This document shows, one piece after another, positions 53,036 to 61,990 of a DNA stretch of 64,000 bases. A program made the translations under genes and the position numbers. The DNA lies in contig DATKZT010000020.1 of the NCBI GenBank assembly GCA_035527845.1, forward strand, positions 1 through 64,000, written 5' to 3'. Positions within the stretch are counted from its first letter, which is position 1; every line of letters begins with the position of its first letter. The notes beneath the pieces are model-generated. The model searched no databases. It worked only from the letters and a program-made list of their open reading frames with translations, and was not told the origin of the DNA. The stretch is from JAUWKC01 sp035527845. Its GTDB lineage: Bacteria; Planctomycetota; Phycisphaerae; Sedimentisphaerales; Anaerobacaceae.

Positions 53036-54409
53036 ATGGGATGTAGTAATTCGACCTGTGGCCGTTCTATTATAGGGTTAGTTACACTGGGTCTTTCGGT
53101 TGTATTGGCGCAGGGCTGCGGCCCGAAAGATGTTCGTACCCTCGGCGCCGGCACCGCACCAACCGAAGGGCAGATTTCCAAGGAGGAGCTGCGCCAACAG
53201 CTTGACAACTTCTCGGAATTCTTCAAAGCGACGCTGAGGCAGACAGCGAGCGACTTGAATGAGCGTCTCAAAACGCCCAGAGCGGAAAAGACCACGCTCC
53301 AGATGAGGGCCCGAATGGTCCAGGGCCTCAACGCGATGACGGAACAGGATGACCCGGTTGTTGCGTTCATAGAAACCTGGGCACTCTGCGTGCGATTGAG
53401 AATATATCTCCAGGAAGGCGAGGGCGGTTCCCTTTACGGAGATGCTCAGGACATCGCTGCAAGCGCCGCCAAAACGCTGGAAGATGAGATCGAACGCATC
53501 GGACACGTCTTTCTCAAAGACGATGTCTTCGATGCCACTCGCAAAAATATAAACGAGTTTGCCGCCGGCTACCCCATCAAGGGCGCCTTCTCCAACACCA
53601 TAGTGTATGCAACCGAAGTGAAAAAGGGCGAGTCCAACCCATTCATGAATGTGGTTAGAATACCCATGTCCCCCTTCCGCGCCATGGAAGGCGTGGACAG
53701 AACCGCCACAGCCGTCCAACAGTTCAGGGATACCGCCGAACACTTTTCCGACATCGTCCGCGAGCTGCCCGAATCCTCACGCTGGCAGCTCCTGCTCCTG
53801 CTCTATGATTTGCAGGAAACAGAAATGACCAAATCCTTCCTGGGAAGTCTGGAGCGGTTCTCCGAAAGCAGCGCCAGGCTGGCCGAGAGTTCTGAAAAAC
53901 TGCCTGAGCGGCTGCGGCAGCAAATGACCCTGTTTGTGGATGACATTGATAAGAAACAGGCTAATCTTCAGACATCGCTCGAAAAGGCAGAAAAGACCGC
54001 AACAGCCGTGACCGCCGCCCTCGATAAGCTCGATGAAACGGCAAGTTCTCTCGACACCCTTGCCGGCGGCGTTTCCGAGACCGCCGCTGCGTGGCAGGCC
54101 GCTGCAGAAGCCACAACCAAAACCGTACAGGAATTTGCCAAAGGCAGACAATCCGACAAACCGGAGTCTTCCTTCACGCTCAGCGAATACCGGCAAGCCA
54201 TAGAGCAGACCTCACAAGCCGCAGCGGAGCTTGAGAACCTTGTCGCACAGGTGAATGACCTTGCGGAGTCTAAGGCCTTTGAGGCGTTGATAGACCACGT
54301 GACTCTGCGCCTGGTCGAATTTGTGTTGTTCTTATTCGCTGTGGCTCTTGTGTATCGTATTATCCTCACCCGTATGAAAAAGCCGAAAACCGCCAATGCG
54401 CCAAAGTAG
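53036..54409 (+). CDS. Coiled-coil envelope protein, lipoprotein-like, of unknown function
   Basis: A 457-residue protein. Signal-like start (SIIGLVTLGLSVVLAQGC) with a Cys that could be lipidated, although the lipobox is not ideal. The body is helical; residues about 270-400 are rich in Ala, Glu, Ser, Thr with heptads like those of methyl-accepting proteins (ETASSLDTLAGGVSETAAAW, TSQAAAELENLVAQVNDLAE). One membrane helix lies near the C-terminus (VEFVLFLFAVALVYRIIL), followed by a short basic tail. I find no catalytic motif. A TTGTGA-N17-TATAAG promoter precedes it. It converges on the ETF operon. Confidence 0.7.
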   Translation: MGCSNSTCGRSIIGLVTLGLSVVLAQGCGPKDVRTLGAGTAPTEGQISKEELRQQLDNFSEFFKATLRQTASDLNERLKTPRAEKTTLQMRARMVQGLNAMTEQDDPVVAFIETWALCVRLRIYLQEGEGGSLYGDAQDIAASAAKTLEDEIERIGHVFLKDDVFDATRKNINEFAAGYPIKGAFSNTIVYATEVKKGESNPFMNVVRIPMSPFRAMEGVDRTATAVQQFRDTAEHFSDIVRELPESSRWQLLLLLYDLQETEMTKSFLGSLERFSESSARLAESSEKLPERLRQQMTLFVDDIDKKQANLQTSLEKAEKTATAVTAALDKLDETASSLDTLAGGVSETAAAWQAAAEATTKTVQEFAKGRQSDKPESSFTLSEYRQAIEQTSQAAAELENLVAQVNDLAESKAFEALIDHVTLRLVEFVLFLFAVALVYRIILTRMKKPKTANAPK

Positions 54410-54543
54410 TTTCGCTTTTCATCCTGTAATTGCCGGCGCTCTTGCTCGCAATAGGCGGATAGTAAGCCTTAATGTCCCCGCGCATCCGGCATCCAATCGG
54501 GCAGTGTGATGTACACGATGACATGAATTCTGCGGGCCTTGTC

Positions 54544-56214
54544 TTACATTCTCTTGTATCTTGGGCCGCCGGCGCCTTCAGGGGCGGTCCAGCGGATGTT
54601 GTCGAAGGGGCACTTTCGCTGGCAGGTTTTGCAGTGCAGGCAGTTCGAGGGATTGGCGGGCTTTACTTGGCCTTGAATCGTCTCATATACACCGGCAGGA
54701 CAGAAGGTGATACAGGGACTATCGAATCTCGGCGTGCATTTGCTTTCGCAAACAGCAGAATCGAGAATCGTCAGATGCGACGGCTGCTCCTCCCGATGTT
54801 CGGTGGCGGCGACGGCCGTGAACGTGTCCTTGTCGAAATCCTGGCCGGGCTTGAGGCGGTAACGGGTGGTGGTCATTGCCTTGTAGTCTTCTTCGATGCC
54901 GAATTCAGGCAGCAGACCGCCGAAGACCGACAGCGGCATGCCCTGCAAGGGGCCGAACTTCGCCACTGCCTGGCGGAAATTGCGGGCCGATTTCATTTCT
55001 TTGCCGACGTTGGATTTTTCAATCAGCTCGGTATAGGCCGCCGCGGCAGTCTGCGGCGCATCTATGTTTTCGGCGATGGCCTTGGCCGCCTGCATGCCGG
55101 AGTCGATGGCGTTGTGCAGGCCCTTTATCTTCAGCATATTCACAAAGCCCGCACTGTCACCGAGTATCATTACGTTTCCTTTTCCGATGGCGCCGGTGTC
55201 GGGGTCTCTGGGGATGGCGTAATAGCCGCCTTCGGGAATCATTTTCGCGCCGGCCTCGACGACGGCGCCGCCATCAATAAACTGCCTGACGAATCTGTGG
55301 TTCTTGAAGCGGGTCAGTGCGTCCTGTGGATTGAAGTCGCAATATTTCCAGTCTGCACCGACAATCATACCGACCGAGAGATGGTCCTGCAAACCGGCGT
55401 ATATGATACCGCCGCCGAACATTCCGGGGCCGACAAGGGGCGTCCAGATGGGATAGCCCATCGCGTGGACGACCCGGCCGGCGGTGAATTTGTTGAACTG
55501 CTCGGGCGAGACTTTTATCAGTTCCTTGACGCCGACGGAATAGAGCTGCGGACATTGTCTTTTCAGGCCGGCCTTTTCGATGAACTTCTCCGTCACCAGC
55601 CCGTCGCACCCTTCGGCGAGCACCACAAAGTCCGCCTTTATCGTTTCGCCCTCGACATAATTGGCCTGTCTTTGTCCTTCTTTGTCGAGTCCCTGGTCCA
55701 CGAGCTTGACGCCGGTGGCTAACGAGGCTGAAGCGTCAAGCATGACGTCGGTTGCGGCAAACCCGGTTATGACTTCGACGTCGAGCTGCATTGCTATTTG
55801 TCCGAGCCACTTTGTGAGTCGGCTTATTGAGACGGAGTAGTCGCCGAGATGCACCATCTGCCCGAAGCCGAGGCCGAGAACTCGGGCGAGTTTGATTGCG
55901 AAGAATATCTTAAATGAAAGTTTCTTGCCGAGCAGAAAGACGACGTTGTCTTTATCGACCTTATGGTCCAGGACTGTTTTTGCGTCTTCGGTTTCGCGCC
56001 AGCCGGGAACGGCCCCATCCAGCAACGTATGCAGCGGCTCAGCTTCCAGCACCGCGCCCGATAGATTGTGGTTGCCGAGGTCGGCCGCCTTTTCTATGAC
56101 ACAGACTTCGACGTCGGGCTTTAAGACTTTTAGCTCGATGGCGGTCGCCAGACCCGCAGGCCCCGCGCCGACCACGAGAACCTGAACTTTGTTGTAGTCT
56201 TTCGTCTCAGCCAT
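54544..56214 (-). CDS. Electron-transfer flavoprotein:quinone oxidoreductase
   Basis: A 556-residue FAD and 4Fe-4S enzyme that passes electrons from ETF to the quinone pool. N-terminal FAD fold VLVVGAGPAGLATAIELK, NHNLSGAVLE, a second FAD contact MILGDSAGFVNMLKIKGL, and a C-terminal ferredoxin-like region with clustered cysteines (CITFCPAGVYE, NCLHCKTCQRKCPFDNIRW). The ending resembles FixX joined to FixC, the usual ETF-QO layout. It begins 2 bases after the stop of the ETF gene, so they form one unit. Confidence 0.92.
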   Translation of the reverse strand: MAETKDYNKVQVLVVGAGPAGLATAIELKVLKPDVEVCVIEKAADLGNHNLSGAVLEAEPLHTLLDGAVPGWRETEDAKTVLDHKVDKDNVVFLLGKKLSFKIFFAIKLARVLGLGFGQMVHLGDYSVSISRLTKWLGQIAMQLDVEVITGFAATDVMLDASASLATGVKLVDQGLDKEGQRQANYVEGETIKADFVVLAEGCDGLVTEKFIEKAGLKRQCPQLYSVGVKELIKVSPEQFNKFTAGRVVHAMGYPIWTPLVGPGMFGGGIIYAGLQDHLSVGMIVGADWKYCDFNPQDALTRFKNHRFVRQFIDGGAVVEAGAKMIPEGGYYAIPRDPDTGAIGKGNVMILGDSAGFVNMLKIKGLHNAIDSGMQAAKAIAENIDAPQTAAAAYTELIEKSNVGKEMKSARNFRQAVAKFGPLQGMPLSVFGGLLPEFGIEEDYKAMTTTRYRLKPGQDFDKDTFTAVAATEHREEQPSHLTILDSAVCESKCTPRFDSPCITFCPAGVYETIQGQVKPANPSNCLHCKTCQRKCPFDNIRWTAPEGAGGPRYKRM

Positions 56215-56216
56215 TC

Positions 56217-58310
56217 CTATCGCTCTTGTAAAGCCTCAATCAACCGGGGCGCCGTCTCTTCGGCCGTCCCCACGATATAGTAGTCACAATTCCTGAATAT
56301 GGGTGCGTTCGGGTCGCTGTTAATCGCGACGATAATTTCGCTGTTGGCGACGCCGATCATGTGCTGAATCGCACCGGATATGCCGATGGCAAGGTAGAGC
56401 CTCGGACCAATTGACGTGCCCGTCTGGCCCACCTGATGCACTCGCTCGATAAAGCCCTGCTCCACGGCCGCACGCGACGCCCCCCTTTCAACCTGTGCCC
56501 CGAGCCTGTCAGCCAGGGCCTGCGAAAGCGCCCCCACAAGGCGCTCGTAAGTGTCACGGCTCTGCATTCCCTTGCCGCCGCTGACAATCACATCCGCGCC
56601 GAAGTTCACTTCCCCCCTCCCCAGCTCGGTTTTCAAAATCTCAAGGCTGATATCGCCGTCAGATAGCTCGACTTTGTGTCGTATCACTTTGCCCTTTCGC
56701 GAGTAATCGGGCGCCAGCCTCTTCATCACGCCGGGCCGCGCCGTCGCCATCTGCGACTTCGAACCCTTCGTGCAAATGGTGGCCATGACGTTTCCGCCCA
56801 GCGCCGGGCGGGTCTGCAGAAGTATGCCGATCTGCCCTTTTCGCGAGCTGTCCCTTATATCCAGGCCGGTGCAGTCGGCCGTAAGCCCGCAGCCGAGCCG
56901 GTAAGAGACCATAGGCGCCAGCATTCTCCCCTGCGGCGTGGCGGCAAAAAGCACAATCTGTGGTGAATACTTATCAATGGCGTCGGCGACAACCTTCCGA
57001 TATGCCGTCGGGTCGAACGTACCAAGGAGCTCCTCGTCAATAACGTAGATATTGTCCGCACCGGCGGCGATTAATTCTTTGGTCATTCCCTCGACCCCGC
57101 AGCCGGCCAGACATACCCCTACCTTCGTCTCGAGCGAATCCGCCAGTTCGCGTCCCTTACCGATAAGCTCGAACGTCGCCGGGTGTATCTCATTATTGCT
57201 GTGCTCGGCGACCACCCAGACCTCCCCCGTGTATGTCGGTTCCGTCAACCCAAGGCCTTTCAGCATATCCTCCAAAGCCCTCGTGTGGAAATGCTCGCCG
57301 GCGGACTCGAGGATGGTCTTCTTGGTGTATTCGTCAATTTTCCTCGGGTCGGTGATGCCCAGCTGCCTCAGCTTGTCGGTGAGAATCTGGAAATCTTCCT
57401 GCTCCTTTTTTGTTCCTTCGAAGCTCCGGTCGAGCCTGTCGTGTCTCTTGGCGGGCAGGACATAGCGGCGTACTTGAGCATCGGAGTCTTGAGCCGCGTC
57501 GCTTTCTGCTTTGAACCTTCTCAGGATAATACTTGCAAGCGATTTTGCATCTGGGACTTGTTCACACTTTCTGCTGCTTTTGCCGGGCGGGAAGACGCGG
57601 ATCACACTCGTCTTGGAGCCCTTGACTCCGATGTGGGGGGCGTTGATATCGTCAGCGGTCCAGCGAATGACCTGCAATTTTGCGGCGCGCCGGGTCGCGG
57701 CAAAAGTGGCGAAGAGGGGGTGCTCGTATTTCGCGACGGTGATTACGGCGGGAAGGCTCTTTGCTGTGACAACCTGGCTGCCGCCGCTGATGATGCGGGT
57801 AAGCTCGAATCGGGCGTTTTTGTACTCGGCCCCGGTCACATAGGCGATGCAGGGCAGGTTTAGCTCTTCGGCGATCTGCGCGGGCACCTGGGCGGTGTCA
57901 CCGTCTACGGACTGCATTCCGGTTACGAGGTAATAGTCGGTGTTGCCGTTGAGGAGCTCTTTGACTATTTTTCGGACGGCGAAGGCCAGCGGATTTGCGG
58001 TGGCGACGGTGTCTGCGCCGCCGAGCGCCCTGTCGGTCAGGAGTATGGCGGTATCGGCAGAGCGGCTGAGACTATATCTGAGGACCTCTTCGGCCATCGG
58101 TGGGCCCATCGTGAGACACACGATTTTGCCTTTGTTGTTGCCGCCGAGGTGTCTCATTCGGTTTGCCAAGGCGAGCGCCTGTGCGTCGAGCTCGTTGATT
58201 ACGCTGACCAGGCGGCTTCGGATGAGGGTCCCACTCTCTGGGTCGAACGCATTATCGGTGATTTGCGTTACGTCAGGAACCTGTTTTACCAAGACTATGT
58301 AATTGCTCAT
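56217..58310 (-). CDS. Electron-transfer flavoprotein, fused EtfB-EtfA
   Basis: A 697-residue single protein holding both ETF subunits. Residues 1-255 are EtfB (YIVLVKQVPDVTQI, GMQSVDGDTAQVPAQIAEEL, IISGGSQVVTAKSLPAVITV). A linker of about 90 charged residues contains DKLRQLGITDPRKIDEYTKK. Residues about 345-697 are EtfA (GEVWVVAEHSNNEIHPATFE, and the FAD site GQTGTSIGPRLYLAIGISGA with IAINSDPNAPIFRNCDY). Start at 58310 (MSNYIVLVK) chosen because it matches EtfB; an ATG 19 codons upstream adds a non-conserved leader. The three components EtfB, EtfA and ETF-QO are thus encoded by two adjacent genes. Could be a confurcating or plain ETF. Confidence 0.92.
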   Translation of the reverse strand: MSNYIVLVKQVPDVTQITDNAFDPESGTLIRSRLVSVINELDAQALALANRMRHLGGNNKGKIVCLTMGPPMAEEVLRYSLSRSADTAILLTDRALGGADTVATANPLAFAVRKIVKELLNGNTDYYLVTGMQSVDGDTAQVPAQIAEELNLPCIAYVTGAEYKNARFELTRIISGGSQVVTAKSLPAVITVAKYEHPLFATFAATRRAAKLQVIRWTADDINAPHIGVKGSKTSVIRVFPPGKSSRKCEQVPDAKSLASIILRRFKAESDAAQDSDAQVRRYVLPAKRHDRLDRSFEGTKKEQEDFQILTDKLRQLGITDPRKIDEYTKKTILESAGEHFHTRALEDMLKGLGLTEPTYTGEVWVVAEHSNNEIHPATFELIGKGRELADSLETKVGVCLAGCGVEGMTKELIAAGADNIYVIDEELLGTFDPTAYRKVVADAIDKYSPQIVLFAATPQGRMLAPMVSYRLGCGLTADCTGLDIRDSSRKGQIGILLQTRPALGGNVMATICTKGSKSQMATARPGVMKRLAPDYSRKGKVIRHKVELSDGDISLEILKTELGRGEVNFGADVIVSGGKGMQSRDTYERLVGALSQALADRLGAQVERGASRAAVEQGFIERVHQVGQTGTSIGPRLYLAIGISGAIQHMIGVANSEIIVAINSDPNAPIFRNCDYYIVGTAEETAPRLIEALQER

Positions 58311-58553
58311 AATCAATGTTTGGCAGAATCGGCCGAGCGGGTTGGTTGCGGCCTTTTTTTCGTGCATTCTGCTCGTGCACGTCTAAATGCCCGGACATCG
58401 CAGCTCTCAGGCAACTCGCAGCTTTGTCATGGCCGCAGGCCGTGCGGCAACCAAGAAGGAGCTGCGGCAGAGCACCAAAACCCATTATGATAAGGTGAGA
58501 TGGAGGCGGTGTCAACCAGCACAAAGTTGTTTTTTTCTGCAGTGGTTTGGGGT

Positions 58554-61500
58554 TCAAGGTTGCGGTTGAGCGGCTAAGTCGGCCTTGAGGGAAAACAACC
58601 GCAGCCTCATATGCTGGATCATCTCCTGCCAGCCGGCAGATGTGGCAAATTCAAGGGCCTTCTCGGCCGTAGCCACGGCCTCCTCAAGCCGCCCCGCCGC
58701 AACATATACGTCGATAAGGGCCTCCAACATTTGAATTCGTCTGTAGTGGCTGATGGGTCCTGCCTGTTCAGTAAGCCGCAGCATTTGCTCATATTCTTCA
58801 ATGGCGCTGTCGAAATGTCCCAGCTTGAACAGAACAAAACCCAGGTCGAAGTGGGCTTCCGGGTCGTCCGGGGCAAATTCCACCGCCCGCCGGGCAGCCG
58901 TTAGAGCGCCTTCCATATCTCCCTGATCCTGCCTTGTATTGACAATGATCATCCATGCCGTGGCCGACTTAGAGTCGATCTCGAGTATCTTCAGGGCAAG
59001 CTCCAGAGCTTTGTCCGGATGTCCCGACTCTATCATTGCGACGCCTTCAAGGTAAAGACGTCTTTCGGCACGTTCCTTCGCATTGAGTAGGGCCCCATAA
59101 TTCGGCAAGAGATCCAATCCCCTCAGGCAATACTGCAGCTTCTCAAGGCTTTTCTCGGCGCCCTCCGACTTGAACAAGTAGCCTGAAGCCTCGTAAACCC
59201 GCCTGTAGCTTTCAAGCCATTTGCTCTTCTGCTCTTCGCTGAAACCCGCCCAGTCAATATGTTTGTAGACGGAATCTGCTCGAACATTCGTGACAAAGTG
59301 TTTTAAGATCACGTTTTCAGGCGCCCTTCCTTCCGTGGTGAACTCCACGAAAGGCCGATAGTCGCTGTTAATCGAAAACCCCTCGACCACTTGCCTTAAA
59401 TCTTCCTCATCTGCGATGTAACAACTCAGCACATCAACACTGTTTTTGATAGCTATCTTGGACAAACTCTCCCCCACACCATCTTTGAGCAACTCGTTCT
59501 CAATGTGCCTCGGCGAGAAATATTGCTGCTCTTCAGAGCCGACTATCAGAACCAACGGGGCCGGGTTGACGGTGGGGTACCATATCGTAACGTGAGGGAA
59601 AACCTCCATCAGCGTGCCGATGATGCTGCGAAAGACGGAAATCGGCATGTCATAGGTGGGAAGCCAGGACATAATTATGCCGTTTTCATTCAAGTGCTCC
59701 TTCGCACTTTCGAAATACTCCTTGGCGTAAAGAGACGCATTTTCAGCGAAATCCCGCGGGTGAATGGAGTCATTGACAATCACGTCGTAAGTGTGGTCGG
59801 TCAAATGAATATAGTTTTTAGCGTCCATATATATCATGTTTATTTCCTGGTTGAGCCTGTCTCCGAGGTTAAGGTGTCTGAAGAACTTCAGCGCCACCTC
59901 AACCACCTCCGGAGCAATCTCAGCACAGTCAACCTTTTCAAGCCTGTGCCAGGAAAGACAAGCGGTGGTTTCTCCCGACCCGAAACCGACCGACAGCACT
60001 CTTTTTGCCCTCTTGTTCAGCAGAATTCCGAAATGTCCGAGTATCTTCTGGTCGCCACGTGCGGAATAGCTGTCGCCCGCTATGTCCTGTCCCGACGAAC
60101 GAAGCTGCAAAGAGCCTTCCTCGGTATCTCTGTGCACGGAAACGGTGGTGGTAACTCCCTCCTTCACCGCCACGAGCTGCAAATCCGGAATGGAGGGGTT
60201 TATCCTGACCACGACGCTGAACAAATTAGCCGGTGTCTTGACAGTCAATATCGTCACGAAGAGCGCTAACGCCATGAGGCCCCATCTGATGACGGCTCTT
60301 GCAGAAACCGAGAATGCGAGCGACATAATCCCCGCAAGCCATACTCCGGCCAAACCAAGAGCGGATATCGAGGACTGCACGCCCCACAAAGGGATGAGCA
60401 CGAATCCCGTGACCAATCCGCCCACCACAGCGCCTGCGGTATTCGCCGCGTATGCCGTGCCGGTGGATTGTCCCACTTTGTGCATGTGATTTGCCCAGGC
60501 CTGCAGCGCTATCGGGAAACCTACGCCCATAACAATACTGGGCAACAAAAACAGAATGGTGCTGTGCACGAGCGGACCAACGATAAAATATGAAGCTGGG
60601 ACGCAGTAAAGAGCCGCCTGCGTTATCTTCTTCATGCGCACGGGGTTGGCCATCCAGGATATGAGCAGCGGAAGGTAAAAAACGCCGTAGAGTCCCAACA
60701 GCGACAGGCTCACAGCGAAGCCCACAGCAGGGGTCTTCAGACGTTTGGCCAGCCGGCTGCCGATACCGGCGCCGATGACGTTGCCCACCAGGTAGACAGT
60801 CAATACCCCAGAGAATACGTAAGTGAACCCGCCGAGCAGGTGGACGATACTGCGCATCCACAGCAGCTCATAGCCTATGCTTATCAAGCCGCTCATAAAG
60901 AAAGCCCCGACCAACAGGTAGAATCTGCCGTCGGAGATTCTTGTCGAGTGAACTTCACGGCTCGGGGCCGGGGCTGCCTCTTTCGTGACATCGGAAAAGC
61001 GGGACAGAAACCACCCGCCGAATGCCACCAGCAGGTTAAGCACAGCAGCCACGTACAACGCACCCATAACCCCGAAAGCTCGTATCAAGACAAACCCGGC
61101 CAGGAAGCAGCCGAGCGCGGCACCCAGAGTATTCAATGCGTAAAGCCTGCCCACCAAATGGCCGGCTTCCTTCTCCAGTGACGTGACGAACCTGCCCAGC
61201 AGCGGCAGGGTGCTTCCCATCAGCATTGACGGCACGAGGAGTATCCCGGTCGATATTATTACCTGGACAAGCAGCAGTTGCCAGTGGGCCGGATGAAAGG
61301 CCCGGTAGAACCACACATAGACGGCATCGGCGACCTTCAGCAGCCAGGGCAGCGAAAGCGCCGAGATTGTCACCAGCGTTTCCAGCAGGGAGTACAATCG
61401 CAGGCGCATTCTTATGCGGTCCGAATAGCGGGCCATAATCACGGCGCCGAGAGCCAGACCCGCCATAAACACGGATACCACGATGCTTGTGGCATAAACC

Positions 61501-61655
61501 GTGTTACCGAGGGTCAGCTTGAGCAATCGCACCCAGACCACCTCATCAATCAGAGAGCATGCTCCGGATACGAAATAAATCAGCATTATCCAGTTGACAC
61601 TCGCTCGCCTTCTGATAGCTGAGCGTTTATCGTGTGAACTCGATACTTTTGACAA
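58554..61655 (-). CDS. Membrane protein fused to spermidine-synthase-like and TPR domains
   Basis: A 1033-residue protein. Residues 1-480 contain about 12 to 14 membrane helices in two halves (GACSLIDEVVWVRLLKLTLG and GLISIGYELLWMRSIVHLLG are the repeated openings). Residues about 510-740 are a spermidine-synthase-like fold with VLSVGFGSGETTACL (SAM site), EIAPEVVEVALKFF and VNDSIHPRDFAENASLY; the substrate Asp set is not clear. Residues about 860-1030 are TPR repeats (YLEGVAMIESGHPDKALELA, PEAHFDLGFVLFKLGHFDSA). This fused type is common in Planctomycetota and its function is not known. Confidence 0.88.
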   Translation of the reverse strand: MSKVSSSHDKRSAIRRRASVNWIMLIYFVSGACSLIDEVVWVRLLKLTLGNTVYATSIVVSVFMAGLALGAVIMARYSDRIRMRLRLYSLLETLVTISALSLPWLLKVADAVYVWFYRAFHPAHWQLLLVQVIISTGILLVPSMLMGSTLPLLGRFVTSLEKEAGHLVGRLYALNTLGAALGCFLAGFVLIRAFGVMGALYVAAVLNLLVAFGGWFLSRFSDVTKEAAPAPSREVHSTRISDGRFYLLVGAFFMSGLISIGYELLWMRSIVHLLGGFTYVFSGVLTVYLVGNVIGAGIGSRLAKRLKTPAVGFAVSLSLLGLYGVFYLPLLISWMANPVRMKKITQAALYCVPASYFIVGPLVHSTILFLLPSIVMGVGFPIALQAWANHMHKVGQSTGTAYAANTAGAVVGGLVTGFVLIPLWGVQSSISALGLAGVWLAGIMSLAFSVSARAVIRWGLMALALFVTILTVKTPANLFSVVVRINPSIPDLQLVAVKEGVTTTVSVHRDTEEGSLQLRSSGQDIAGDSYSARGDQKILGHFGILLNKRAKRVLSVGFGSGETTACLSWHRLEKVDCAEIAPEVVEVALKFFRHLNLGDRLNQEINMIYMDAKNYIHLTDHTYDVIVNDSIHPRDFAENASLYAKEYFESAKEHLNENGIIMSWLPTYDMPISVFRSIIGTLMEVFPHVTIWYPTVNPAPLVLIVGSEEQQYFSPRHIENELLKDGVGESLSKIAIKNSVDVLSCYIADEEDLRQVVEGFSINSDYRPFVEFTTEGRAPENVILKHFVTNVRADSVYKHIDWAGFSEEQKSKWLESYRRVYEASGYLFKSEGAEKSLEKLQYCLRGLDLLPNYGALLNAKERAERRLYLEGVAMIESGHPDKALELALKILEIDSKSATAWMIIVNTRQDQGDMEGALTAARRAVEFAPDDPEAHFDLGFVLFKLGHFDSAIEEYEQMLRLTEQAGPISHYRRIQMLEALIDVYVAAGRLEEAVATAEKALEFATSAGWQEMIQHMRLRLFSLKADLAAQPQP

Positions 61656-61990
61656 TCTAAACCGTCCTAAACCTTACCCCATATCAGGTTCCACCTGTGC
61701 ACCGCCTGCCAAATCACTACGTGGCCGCGCCTCGTGAGAACCGGCACAAACGACCAAACTGCACCATCGCCGGCCCATCCGGTTTTTGCCGCCCAAAGGC
61801 CGACAGATATTGGCATCGTAAGAGTTGCACACTCTTAATGCAAACAGAAAATGAGTCCGCGGCAGGACGTCAACCATCCTCTTGTGCAAAGCAGATTTGG
61901 CGAGAAAGAGGAAAGGGGGAGAAGATGCTCGAATCCCGGGCCCTTCAGCAGCCTCAGCAGTCCGGCCAGCGGCGTAGGACAAATCGCAGA
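61656..61990. other. Intergenic region between the membrane fusion and the LamG gene
   Basis: About 335 bases upstream of the minus-strand membrane fusion gene, presumably with its promoter. Open frames here are short and unconvincing. No terminator or RNA gene recognised. Confidence 0.4.

Noticed and set aside
54472..55722. 416-codon open frame antisense to ETF-quinone oxidoreductase
   Set aside because: The sense strand encodes a complete enzyme; the antisense frame has no motif and only reflects GC-skewed third positions.
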